A stretch of 64,000 bases of DNA, taken from NCBI GenBank assembly GCA_031286615.1, contig JAITUA010000020.1:62001-126000 (forward strand). The letters are read 5' to 3'. Both the position numbers and the translations under genes were made by a program. This document shows, piece after piece, positions 44,885 to 53,260 of this stretch. How positions within the stretch are numbered: the stretch's first letter is position 1; every line of letters begins with the position of its first letter. Under the pieces are notes generated by a model. It saw nothing but the letters and a program-made list of their open reading frames with translations. It made no database searches and was not told the origin of the DNA. This stretch comes from Chryseobacterium sp. Lineage in GTDB: Bacteria; Bacteroidota; Bacteroidia; Flavobacteriales; Weeksellaceae.

Positions 44885-45476
44885 TCAAAGATTTCTTAAG
44901 TCGGGTGTAAGTACTGATCAGAAGTAAGACAATTATAATTCCAAAAATATACTGGGAAACAGCAGTAATGGTCACCCCGAAAAATATCAGTAAACCATAA
45001 AGTCCTAGTATTAGCGCGCGGTCGCTTTTTCCCATGGGGCCATCATAACGGCGTTCCTTTCCTACAATTTTCCCCATCAATCCGGCGAATTCATTAATGA
45101 TGCTGAGAACTATAAAAACAACGATAAGATATAAGCTCTCCGGCTGGAACTTAAGAAGAGGAAAAAATATAATCACATCAGAAACAACATCACCTACTTC
45201 ATTTAAAACCTCTCCAAGCTTACTCGTCTGGTTGAATTTTCTTGCCATCATTCCATCCAAAGCGTTTAAGGCCATTCTTATAAGAAGTCCAATGGGAAGA
45301 CTCAGAAAAAACCATTTTGAAATATCCGCATTCCAGAACAGTATCCCAATAATAACAGACAACAGAACGGAGCTGACAGTAATCTGGTTGGCCGTAATTT
45401 TATTTCTGTGAAAAAATAATAAAACAGGAGTGAGGAGCTGCTGAAATTTTGGTTTTAGTTTGTAAACGGAAATCAT
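44874..45476 (-). CDS. CDP-alcohol phosphatidyltransferase family (YnbA-like)
   Basis: A 200-residue membrane protein with about six helices. The CDP-alcohol motif is recognisable as Asn71-x-x-Asp74-Gly75-x2-Ala78-Arg79-x8-Gly88-x3-Asn92-x3-Asp96. Two of the four catalytic/metal aspartates of the canonical motif (the first and third) are asparagine. Length equals E. coli YnbA (201 residues as recalled). It is first in the cluster and probably transfers a phosphoalcohol to or from a CDP-lipid, with the caveat that the changed motif may alter metal use or specificity. Confidence 0.85.
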   Translation of the reverse strand: MISVYKLKPKFQQLLTPVLLFFHRNKITANQITVSSVLLSVIIGILFWNADISKWFFLSLPIGLLIRMALNALDGMMARKFNQTSKLGEVLNEVGDVVSDVIIFFPLLKFQPESLYLIVVFIVLSIINEFAGLMGKIVGKERRYDGPMGKSDRALILGLYGLLIFFGVTITAVSQYIFGIIIVLLLISTYTRLKKSLNEA

Positions 45477-45583
45477 GGTGGTTATCGCTTTGTTTCATTT
45501 GCTTATATCAAATATAGATAAAAAATTTTATCAGGCTTTATAATAGTTTGAGAGGTGTTTTTTTATTTTCAAAATGTAAATAA

Positions 45584-45614
45584 TTGCTTTGTATCTCTTT
45601 TTCCCATAACTTTG
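45584..45614 (+). promoter_or_regulatory. Promoter of pyrG
   Basis: TTG (45584-45586) and TAACTTTG (45607-45614) are 20 bases apart, fitting the -33/-7 consensus of flavobacterial housekeeping sigma. The leader to the ATG at 45630 would be very short, about 8-10 bases. Confidence 0.6.
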
Positions 45615-45629
45615 CACAAACCTAATCTA

Positions 45630-47237
45630 ATGAGTAAAAAGAATACAAAGTACATCTTTGTGACAGGAGGTGTAACTTCATCTTTGGGAAAGGGAATCGT
45701 TTCTGCTTCTCTGGGACTTCTACTAAAATCACGCGGCTTTAATGTAACGATCCAAAAATTAGATCCTTATATCAATATCGACCCAGGAACTTTGAACCCT
45801 TATGAGCACGGAGAGTGTTATGTAACTGAAGATGGTGCGGAGACGGATCTGGATTTAGGCCACTATGAGCGTTATCTTGATGCTCCTACATCCCAAAACA
45901 ACAACGTTACTACAGGAAAAATTTACCAGACTGTAATTGAAAAAGAAAGAAAAGGAGATTTCCTTGGAAAAACAGTTCAGGTAATTCCTCATATTACTAA
46001 CGAAATCAAACGTAGAATTAAAATCCTTTCAAAGCAGAACTACGATATCATCATTACAGAGATTGGAGGAACAGTAGGGGATATTGAATCTTTACCATAC
46101 ATTGAAACTGTTCGTCAGTTGAAATGGGAATTGGGAGAGAGCAATTCTATGGTGATTCATCTTACTTTACTGCCTTATCTGGCTTCAAGTGGAGAATTAA
46201 AAACAAAACCATCCCAGCACTCCGTTCGTCAATTGATGGAAAGCGGAATTATGGCAGATGTTTTAGTATGCAGAACAGAACATAAAATTCCTAAAGATCA
46301 GAGAGCAAAACTAGCTCAATTTTGTAACGTTGCTTTAGAAAACGTTATTGAATGTAAAGATTTGGAAACAATCTATGAAGTTCCGATGTATCTTCAGAAA
46401 CAAAACTTTGATGATGTAGTATTGAAAGAACTGGATCTGAAAAGTGATAAAACAGCTGATCTTAAAGACTGGAAGAGCTTCCTTAAGAAATTCCAGAACC
46501 CTAAGAAAACAGTTGAAATTGCATTGGTTGGAAAATATGTTTCCCTTCAGGATTCTTATATTTCCATTGCTGAAGCTTTCAAACATGCAGGAGCTGACCT
46601 TGAAACTGAAGTAAAAGTAAGATGGGTATACAGTGGAGATATTACTGAAGAAAATATCAAAGATACTCTGAAAGGAGTGAATGGTATTCTTGTGGCTCCA
46701 GGTTTTGGAGACAGAGGAATTGAAGGAAAAGTTCTTACTGCAAAATATGCAAGAGAAAATAAAATTCCAATGTTGGGAATCTGTTTAGGAATGCAGATCA
46801 TGACAGTTGAATTTGCAAGAAATGTTTTAGGACACACAAAAGCGAATTCAGTAGAATTTGATACGGCAACTCCGGATCCTGTGATCTCATTAATGGAGGA
46901 ACAGAAAAATGTAATTGATAAAGGAGGAACAATGCGTCTTGGAGCTTGGAAATGTTCTTTGAAAAATGGCTCTAAACTATTTGATATCTACGGAAGCAAG
47001 AATATTTCTGAAAGACACCGTCACCGTTATGAATTCAACAGTGATTATCTTCAGGAATTTGAGAAAAATGGTTTCCTTGCGACAGGTACAAACCCTGAAA
47101 CAGGCTTGGTAGAAGCACTTGAACTTCCTGATCACCCGTTCTATGTGGGAGTTCAGTATCACCCGGAATATAAGAGTACGGTAGCGACACCGCATCCTTT
47201 ATTCAGAGCTTTCATCAAGGCTTGCGAAAAGAAATAA
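45630..47237 (+). CDS. pyrG: CTP synthase
   Basis: A 535-residue enzyme making CTP from UTP, ATP and glutamine. The true start is the ATG opening MSKKNTKYIFVTGGV; the frame is open for 25 codons upstream but that sequence holds the promoter. The synthetase domain has SSLGKGI (ATP loop) and the class I glutamine amidotransferase domain has GIC385LGMQ and a C-terminal YHPE. CTP production is relevant to the CDP-lipid cluster across the divergent spacer, though pyrG is a normal housekeeping gene. Confidence 0.98.
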   Translation: MSKKNTKYIFVTGGVTSSLGKGIVSASLGLLLKSRGFNVTIQKLDPYINIDPGTLNPYEHGECYVTEDGAETDLDLGHYERYLDAPTSQNNNVTTGKIYQTVIEKERKGDFLGKTVQVIPHITNEIKRRIKILSKQNYDIIITEIGGTVGDIESLPYIETVRQLKWELGESNSMVIHLTLLPYLASSGELKTKPSQHSVRQLMESGIMADVLVCRTEHKIPKDQRAKLAQFCNVALENVIECKDLETIYEVPMYLQKQNFDDVVLKELDLKSDKTADLKDWKSFLKKFQNPKKTVEIALVGKYVSLQDSYISIAEAFKHAGADLETEVKVRWVYSGDITEENIKDTLKGVNGILVAPGFGDRGIEGKVLTAKYARENKIPMLGICLGMQIMTVEFARNVLGHTKANSVEFDTATPDPVISLMEEQKNVIDKGGTMRLGAWKCSLKNGSKLFDIYGSKNISERHRHRYEFNSDYLQEFEKNGFLATGTNPETGLVEALELPDHPFYVGVQYHPEYKSTVATPHPLFRAFIKACEKK

Positions 47238-47266
47238 GGTAATATTTTATCATAAACGTCTACATA

Positions 47267-47300
47267 TAAACTCAGGCTGATTATTCTCAGCTTGAGTTTA
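47267..47300 (+). terminator. Hairpin after pyrG
   Basis: TAAACTCAGGCTGA / TCAGCTTGAGTTTA arms with one G-T pair and a 6-base loop, 30 bases past the stop. Only a weak T-run follows, so it may be a terminator or a mRNA-stabilising stem. Confidence 0.55.
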
Positions 47301-47345
47301 TTATATAGTAACATCGTAAAGCATAGAGTTTTGATAAAAAAACAG

Positions 47346-47382
47346 TATTTTTGTCAGCTCAAATTACGTACATCAGTACGTA
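47346..47382 (+). promoter_or_regulatory. yidC -7 element and leader inverted repeat
   Basis: TATTTTTG (47346-47353) fits the -7 consensus. Twelve bases later a perfect inverted repeat TACGTAC-ATCA-GTACGTA (47365-47382) lies in the expected 5-prime leader, 34 bases before the ATG at 47416. Confidence 0.5.
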
Positions 47383-47415
47383 GATTTTAAATTTAAAATT
47401 TTAATATAAAATAAA

Positions 47416-49215
47416 ATGCAACAAAACAACGGAATCGATAAGAAGCAAATGATTAGTTTCGCGGTTTTATGCCTGGTTCTCTTCGGTTTTATGTTCTATT
47501 TCCAGAACAAACAAGCGAAAGAAGAGGAGTTAAAAGCTCAGCAGCAAAAAACGGAACAGGTAAAAAATGCCGTAAAGCAGACTCAGGCAAACAATATCAA
47601 TCCAAATGTAACTCCTAACTCAATCCAGACAGCAAGTCTTGGAAATAATGAACTGAAACTTGAATTTTCAAGCTTAGGAGGACAGGTTTCTAAAGTGGAA
47701 CTTTTAAAGTATAAAGCTTACAACCACAAAACAGATAACGCAGATCAGCCACTTTATCTAATTACTAAAAATAATTCAAACTACGGTTTTCAGTTTAAAG
47801 ATAAAACAGGGAAGATTGTTAATACTAAAGATTTAGTTTTCTCACCTGCTGTTAATGGAAATGCTGTAACCTTAACTGCAGATTATAATGGGGCTGTAAT
47901 TCAATTTATTTACACGCTGCTTCCAAAATATACTCTTGATTTTAAAGTAAGAACTCAGGGACTTTCTAAAATTACTTCTGATAACAAAGCAGATTTTATC
48001 TGGAATTATAACGTAAGAAATCTTGAAAAAGGTAGAGCTCAAGAGCAGTCTCACTCAGAGTTTTCTTATGCTTTCAATAATTATAAAGACTATGATTATG
48101 ATGGAAGAACCACAATGGAAGAAGAGAAAGAAACTCTTAACTGGATTGGTGTAAAACAGCAGTTTTTCTCTTCAGTGCTTGAAGCTAAAAACGGATTTAC
48201 TCAAAGTAAAGGAAATCAGGACAATGTTGAAGAAGGAGAATACTTAAAGAAATTCAACTATGAAGGTTTTGTTCAGATGACCGGAAGTGAGTTGAACCAG
48301 GATTTTACTTGGTATTTCATGCCATTGGACTTGCCATTGCTTAAATCTTATGATAAGAATTTTGATGAGATTCTTCCGTTAGGTTGGTCATTCATTGGAG
48401 CAATGAACCGTTACTTCTTTATGTGGCTGTATAGCATTATTGCCGCTTGGGGATTATCTGCAGGTTGGGTAATTTTTGTAATGACAATCATTGTGAAGTT
48501 GATCTTATCACCAATTATGTATAAGCAGCATAAATTGAGTGCAATGATGAAGGTAATCCGTCCGGAAATTGATGAAGCGAATGCTAAATTTAAGGACGCG
48601 GATCCAATGAAGAAACAGCAGGCTACAATGGAAATTTATAGAAAAGCAGGAGTGAATCAGATGGCGGGATGTTTGCCGGCATTGGTTCAGATTCCTATCT
48701 TCTATGCATTGTTCCGTTTCTTCCCGAACTTTATTGATCTTAGAGGGCAAGGATTCTGGTTTGCAAAGGATTTAACGGCTTATGATGATTTGATCAAACT
48801 TCCGTTCAAAGTTCCTTTCCTTGGAGATCACTTAAGTATTTTTGCATTAGCCTGTACAGTTGTTATTTTGATATATACAGTAATGACTTCAGGGAATATG
48901 CAACAGCCTCAACAAGAAGGAATGCCAAATATGAAGGTTTTAATGTATATCTTCCCGATTACGTTCCTATTCTTCCTTAATACTTCAGCTTCAGGACTTT
49001 CTTGGTATTATTTTGTATCGAATGCGATTAACATCTTAATTATCCTTGTGATTAAATATGTGATTCTGGATGAAAAGAAAATCCATGCTCAGATTCAGTC
49101 TAACAAGGAAAAACCAAAAGCAGAAGGTAAGTTCCAAAAGAGAATGAGAGAAATGATGGAGAAAGCTCAGGAGCAGCAGAAAACTCAGGAGCAGCAAAGA
49201 GGTAAAAAGAAATAA
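47416..49215 (+). CDS. yidC: Membrane protein insertase YidC
   Basis: A 599-residue insertase in the Gram-negative form: transmembrane helix 1 (about residues 12-28), a large periplasmic beta domain (about 60-335) and the five-helix Oxa1-like core (about 345-565) with WGLSAGWVIFVMTIIVKLILSPIMYKQHKLSAMMKV and FMFLNTSASGLSWYYFVSNAINI-type segments. The tail is rich in Lys and Gln, ending RGKKK. It inserts and folds inner-membrane proteins alone or with SecYEG. Position after pyrG is usual in flavobacteria. Confidence 0.97.
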   Translation: MQQNNGIDKKQMISFAVLCLVLFGFMFYFQNKQAKEEELKAQQQKTEQVKNAVKQTQANNINPNVTPNSIQTASLGNNELKLEFSSLGGQVSKVELLKYKAYNHKTDNADQPLYLITKNNSNYGFQFKDKTGKIVNTKDLVFSPAVNGNAVTLTADYNGAVIQFIYTLLPKYTLDFKVRTQGLSKITSDNKADFIWNYNVRNLEKGRAQEQSHSEFSYAFNNYKDYDYDGRTTMEEEKETLNWIGVKQQFFSSVLEAKNGFTQSKGNQDNVEEGEYLKKFNYEGFVQMTGSELNQDFTWYFMPLDLPLLKSYDKNFDEILPLGWSFIGAMNRYFFMWLYSIIAAWGLSAGWVIFVMTIIVKLILSPIMYKQHKLSAMMKVIRPEIDEANAKFKDADPMKKQQATMEIYRKAGVNQMAGCLPALVQIPIFYALFRFFPNFIDLRGQGFWFAKDLTAYDDLIKLPFKVPFLGDHLSIFALACTVVILIYTVMTSGNMQQPQQEGMPNMKVLMYIFPITFLFFLNTSASGLSWYYFVSNAINILIILVIKYVILDEKKIHAQIQSNKEKPKAEGKFQKRMREMMEKAQEQQKTQEQQRGKKK

Positions 49216-49235
49216 TTTCTTAATTATAGCATAAA

Positions 49236-49272
49236 AAAGAGAAGCAATAGAATAATTGCTTCTCTTTTTTTA
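49236..49272 (+). terminator. Terminator of yidC
   Basis: AGAGAAGCAAT / ATTGCTTCTCT arms and a T7 run, 22 bases past the stop. Confidence 0.9.
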
Positions 49273-49344
49273 TTTAATTTTATTTAGAATGGTTTTAAAT
49301 TTCTGATCTTGGCATGAAAATTTAATAATTGAAAATGAGTTATT

Positions 49345-49932
49345 TCAATCATATTTTAGCCTGAAAGATTTTCTGTGATGTGATGTAGGACCATACTTTA
49401 TAAGGGCTTCCTGGTGCTTTTTTGTAGCATAACCAAAATTGGTATCCCAACCATACTCAGGATGTTCTTCATGAAGTTGAATCATTAATTTATCTCTATA
49501 GTTTTTGGCAAGAATAGACGCTGCAGCAATAGATAGCACCTTAGAATCTCCTTTAATAATACATTGGTGCGGAATGTAATTATAAGGATGAAATTTGTTT
49601 CCGTCTACCAGAATAAGCTCTGGAATTATGGTAAGTTTATCCAGTGCACGATGCATCGCATGAATACTTGCGTTGAGAATATTATGCTCATCAATAAATG
49701 AAGGAGGCAGCTCTGATATGGCGTAATCTTTCACATTGTCTTTAATGTAATTATCCAGTTCCATTCGGGTTTTGAAAGTTAATTTTTTTGAATCATTAAC
49801 CAGGTTTTGTTGAAAATTATTATCCAGAATTACTGCTGCTGCCACTACCGGCCCGCTTAAACATCCTCTTCCTACTTCATCGCATCCAGCCTCAATATAT
49901 AATAGTTTCGACCAGTTTTTTATTAGCTCCAT
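49345..49932 (-). CDS. rnhB: Ribonuclease HII
   Basis: A 195-residue RNase HII. Catalytic Asp18-Glu19 in AGCDEVGRGCLSGPVVAAAV, Asp in ILVDGNKF and the later DSKVLSIAAASILAK segment are all present. It removes ribonucleotides from DNA-RNA hybrids. It converges on yidC. The length is normal for the family. Confidence 0.96.
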   Translation of the reverse strand: MELIKNWSKLLYIEAGCDEVGRGCLSGPVVAAAVILDNNFQQNLVNDSKKLTFKTRMELDNYIKDNVKDYAISELPPSFIDEHNILNASIHAMHRALDKLTIIPELILVDGNKFHPYNYIPHQCIIKGDSKVLSIAAASILAKNYRDKLMIQLHEEHPEYGWDTNFGYATKKHQEALIKYGPTSHHRKSFRLKYD

Positions 49933-50228
49933 GAATTGTTTCTATAAAGGCAAAAATATGAATTTTTATAAGAAGTAGTTTTATGCGGTTTTTATTGTTT
50001 TTATCAATATAACGAGTATAATTTATTGTTATCTAGGCTTCGTGTTGGGGTTGTTAATTGTGGGTGATTTTCAAATTGATGAAATAATGTGTATTTCATT
50101 GGTAAGTTGTTAGTTTTGACGTGTTTTAATAGTCTTTGTTTTTATTAATTATAAAACTTTAACGTTTTTTTTGGTTGTTTTGGGAAAGTTTCACATATTT
50201 GTAATCTGTAAAAATAATTGAATTTGAT
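49933..50228. other. Intergenic region upstream of susC 1
   Basis: No gene is seen. The only recognisable signal is the susC promoter block at 50170-50201; the rest is A+T-rich with no terminator or repeat that I can identify. Confidence 0.6.
50170..50201 (+). promoter_or_regulatory. Promoter of susC 1
   Basis: TTTG (50170-50173), a 20-base spacer and CATATTTG (50194-50201), close to the TTTG/TAnnTTTG consensus. A conserved TAATTGAATTTGAT block precedes the ATG. Confidence 0.6.
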
Positions 50229-53200
50229 ATGAAGAAATTAACTGCGAGTGTATTTGCGGTGGTACTATCGTCATCATTTATGATGGTATCAGCTCAAAAC
50301 ACTAAGGATACTCTAAAAACCAAAAATATAGAGGAGATAGTTGTTACTGGTGCCTTGGGTATTAAGAAGAAAGCCGACGCTATTACAAATGCTCAGCAGA
50401 TAGTAAACACTAAAGAACTTAATCAGGCTGCTGCTCCTGGAGCTGTTCAGGCATTAACAGGAAAAGTGTCTGGATTACAAATTACCAACACAAACAGTGC
50501 TGTTGATCCAAGTTTTAAAATTATTTTGAGAGGATCTAAATCAATTACGGGTAACAACCAGGCTTTAGTTGTTATTGATAATGTGATTTCTGATGCTTCA
50601 GTTCTTAACTCTTTACCTCCGGAAATCATTCAGAGTGTGAATGTTATTAAGGGGTTACAAGGAGCTGCTTTATACGGTTCTCAAGGGGTTAACGGAGCGA
50701 TTATTGTTACAACTAAAAGAGGAACTAAATCTGAAAAACTTCAGGTTAATCTTACATCTGCTGTAGAAGTTAGTCAAGGATTTAAATATCCACTTACACA
50801 ACAGAAATATGGAAAGGGAGTTCAGGATGATAGTTATAGTGATGCAGATTATGGTGGTACTAACTATGTGCCATGGGAAAACATGTCTTGGGGTGCTGCT
50901 TATGATTATCCTGGATTTGGTGGAACATTGGTGCCGAGTGGTTTGCCACAGGCTGATGGATCATTCATTTATGAAAGATATTCTCCGGTAAAAGATCACT
51001 TTTCAAAATTCTTTACCAATGGTGTTAGTTTCCAGAATGGTGTCAGTGTAAATGCAGGTGGATCTGATGGTTATGCATTTATGTCAATCAACAGACTTGA
51101 CAATACGTTTGTTGTAGACGGAGATAAAATGAGACAAAACAACTTCTTATTCAAAGGAGGGAAAAAGCTTGGGAAACTAAGAATTGATGGTCAGTTCAAT
51201 TATATAGGAAGATTAGTTAATAAAACTGACTCTGGTATATATGATGATATCTTACAAATGCCATCTAGTAATGATATTAGAAAATATAGAAATTCAGGAA
51301 TTGGAGGATACCTTACAGCTTATTCTACAAACCCTTATTGGACTGTAGAACACGCGAGATATAATACCAACAGAGATTATTTAAATGGTATATTGTCATT
51401 ACAGTACGAATTTAATAAGCATATCAACATAAGCTATACAGGGAACTTAAACCTTACTACAACAAAGCAGGATAACTGGAATGATGGGTCTACAGGTATT
51501 ATCAGCTATTCTAATACAGGAGTACCTTTCCTAGACTCTCATACTTTAAATCAGTTTGGATCACCGGATGTTACAGCTTATTATTTCAACAGAACTTATA
51601 ACGACAGAAAATATTACGGAGATTTAATGTTGAATTTTGATTATGATTTAACATCAGATTTAAATTTGAAATTTAATATCGGGAATAATATCCAGGATAG
51701 TTATTTTACTGCAAGAACAGTTGGTGGAACCGGATTGTTTATCCCAGGATGGTATAACTATAATAACGTATCCAATCCATCTCAATACGGAAGCAGTGAT
51801 GCTCAGGCCGATGGTGGGTATATGGATAATTATACTACCAGAAATAGAGTATTTGCAGGGTTTGCAAACGTAGACTTAGGATACAAAGATTATTTATTCT
51901 TAAATGGAACATTCAGATATGAAAAGAATTCTGTTTATACAGTAAATAGCAGAGATCCACTTACAAATGCTAGATTGACAGATAATAAGCCATATTCTTA
52001 TTATTCAGTGGGGGTATCTTTTATTCCGACTAAAGCTTTTGATTTTGGAGGAAGTGTGTTGAACTACATGAAAATTGCTCCAAGTTTCACGAAGGTAGGG
52101 AACTCATCAGGTATTAACCCATATAATGTTAATGCTACTGGTATCATTCCTACAGGATATCCTTTTGGACCTATGCCTTCTTATATCATGTCTACTAGTA
52201 TTACCAATCCTAATATTAGACCTGAATTCGTAAACACTTTTGATTTAAATATCGCTTTGGGCTTCCTGAAAGATAGAATTACATTAGAAGGGTCAGTTTA
52301 TCAGTCAACTACACAGGATTTGATCAGTAGTATAACACCTTCGAATACTTCTGGTTTATCTTCATATAGAGATAATATTGGTAAGTCTAGAATGAAAGGA
52401 TTTGAAGTTGATTTAGGAATTACCCCAATTAAAACACAAAACATCACTTGGAATCTTCATGCAGGTTATGCAATGTCTAGAACTAAGTTGTTAGAACTAA
52501 GTAGTGGTGCAGAGAGAGTTCCAATCTTAACATATACTACTCCTTCTGTTGGCTTAGCAGCGGTAGTGGGTGAGAATTTCTATTCAATTGTTGGGACAAC
52601 TTATCAAAGAGATCCAAATGGTAATATCATTGTAAATGCAAATGGGGTACCATTGGTAAATTCTGCGACGAAAGTATTAGGAAGTTTGAATCCTGACTAT
52701 ACGATGACATTTAATACTTCTTTTAAATATAAAGCATTTACGCTATCAGCTGTAGCTGATTACCGTAAGGGAGGTAAGTTTGTATCATTCTCAAAAAGAT
52801 TGTTAGCATTTACCGGAGCACTAGAAGAAACAGCAAGCCAGGACAGAACTCAAGGTTATATTGTTCCAGGTTCAGTACAACTTGTTAATGGTTCATATGT
52901 TCCAAACTCAACACCTGCTTATGGTGCAGATTATAATGGAGCAACGACATATTGGTCAGGTTCAATTTATAGAAACGTTGGTGAAAACCTTGTAGTAGAT
53001 GCAACAGCATTTAAAGTGAGAGAAATTGCAATATCATATGATGTTCCAAAATCTGTTTTAAGCTCTACTTTTGTTAATAGCCTTAGTTTGAGCTTATATG
53101 CTAGAAATCCTATTATTATTTATTCTAAGGATAATAGAAACTTCGCAGATCCGGAAACAGCAAGTAGTAATGATAATGCTGCAGGGATTGCATTAACAAC

Positions 53201-53252
53201 TCAATACCCTACAACAAGAACTTTTGGTTTTAAAATTAACGCAACTTTTTAA
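50229..53252 (+). CDS. SusC/RagA family TonB-linked outer membrane protein, copy 1
   Basis: A 1007-residue TonB-dependent transporter. Signal peptide MKKLTASVFAVVLSSSFMMVSAQ is followed within 15 residues by a TonB-box-like IEEIVVTGALGIKKK and the plug domain (VQALTGKVSGLQIT, FKIILRGSKSI, VIKGLQGAALYGSQGVNGAI). A large beta-barrel follows. There is no N-terminal carboxypeptidase-D-like domain. It should import an oligosaccharide or peptide with its SusD partner, encoded eight bases downstream. No enzyme genes for polysaccharide cleavage are nearby, so the substrate is unknown. Confidence 0.95.
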   Translation: MKKLTASVFAVVLSSSFMMVSAQNTKDTLKTKNIEEIVVTGALGIKKKADAITNAQQIVNTKELNQAAAPGAVQALTGKVSGLQITNTNSAVDPSFKIILRGSKSITGNNQALVVIDNVISDASVLNSLPPEIIQSVNVIKGLQGAALYGSQGVNGAIIVTTKRGTKSEKLQVNLTSAVEVSQGFKYPLTQQKYGKGVQDDSYSDADYGGTNYVPWENMSWGAAYDYPGFGGTLVPSGLPQADGSFIYERYSPVKDHFSKFFTNGVSFQNGVSVNAGGSDGYAFMSINRLDNTFVVDGDKMRQNNFLFKGGKKLGKLRIDGQFNYIGRLVNKTDSGIYDDILQMPSSNDIRKYRNSGIGGYLTAYSTNPYWTVEHARYNTNRDYLNGILSLQYEFNKHINISYTGNLNLTTTKQDNWNDGSTGIISYSNTGVPFLDSHTLNQFGSPDVTAYYFNRTYNDRKYYGDLMLNFDYDLTSDLNLKFNIGNNIQDSYFTARTVGGTGLFIPGWYNYNNVSNPSQYGSSDAQADGGYMDNYTTRNRVFAGFANVDLGYKDYLFLNGTFRYEKNSVYTVNSRDPLTNARLTDNKPYSYYSVGVSFIPTKAFDFGGSVLNYMKIAPSFTKVGNSSGINPYNVNATGIIPTGYPFGPMPSYIMSTSITNPNIRPEFVNTFDLNIALGFLKDRITLEGSVYQSTTQDLISSITPSNTSGLSSYRDNIGKSRMKGFEVDLGITPIKTQNITWNLHAGYAMSRTKLLELSSGAERVPILTYTTPSVGLAAVVGENFYSIVGTTYQRDPNGNIIVNANGVPLVNSATKVLGSLNPDYTMTFNTSFKYKAFTLSAVADYRKGGKFVSFSKRLLAFTGALEETASQDRTQGYIVPGSVQLVNGSYVPNSTPAYGADYNGATTYWSGSIYRNVGENLVVDATAFKVREIAISYDVPKSVLSSTFVNSLSLSLYARNPIIIYSKDNRNFADPETASSNDNAAGIALTTQYPTTRTFGFKINATF

Positions 53253-53260
53253 TTAAGAAA

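Noticed and set aside
45555..45629. Upstream extension of pyrG by 25 codons
   Set aside because: This stretch contains the -33/-7 promoter elements, and CTP synthases start at the MSKKNTKYIF equivalent.
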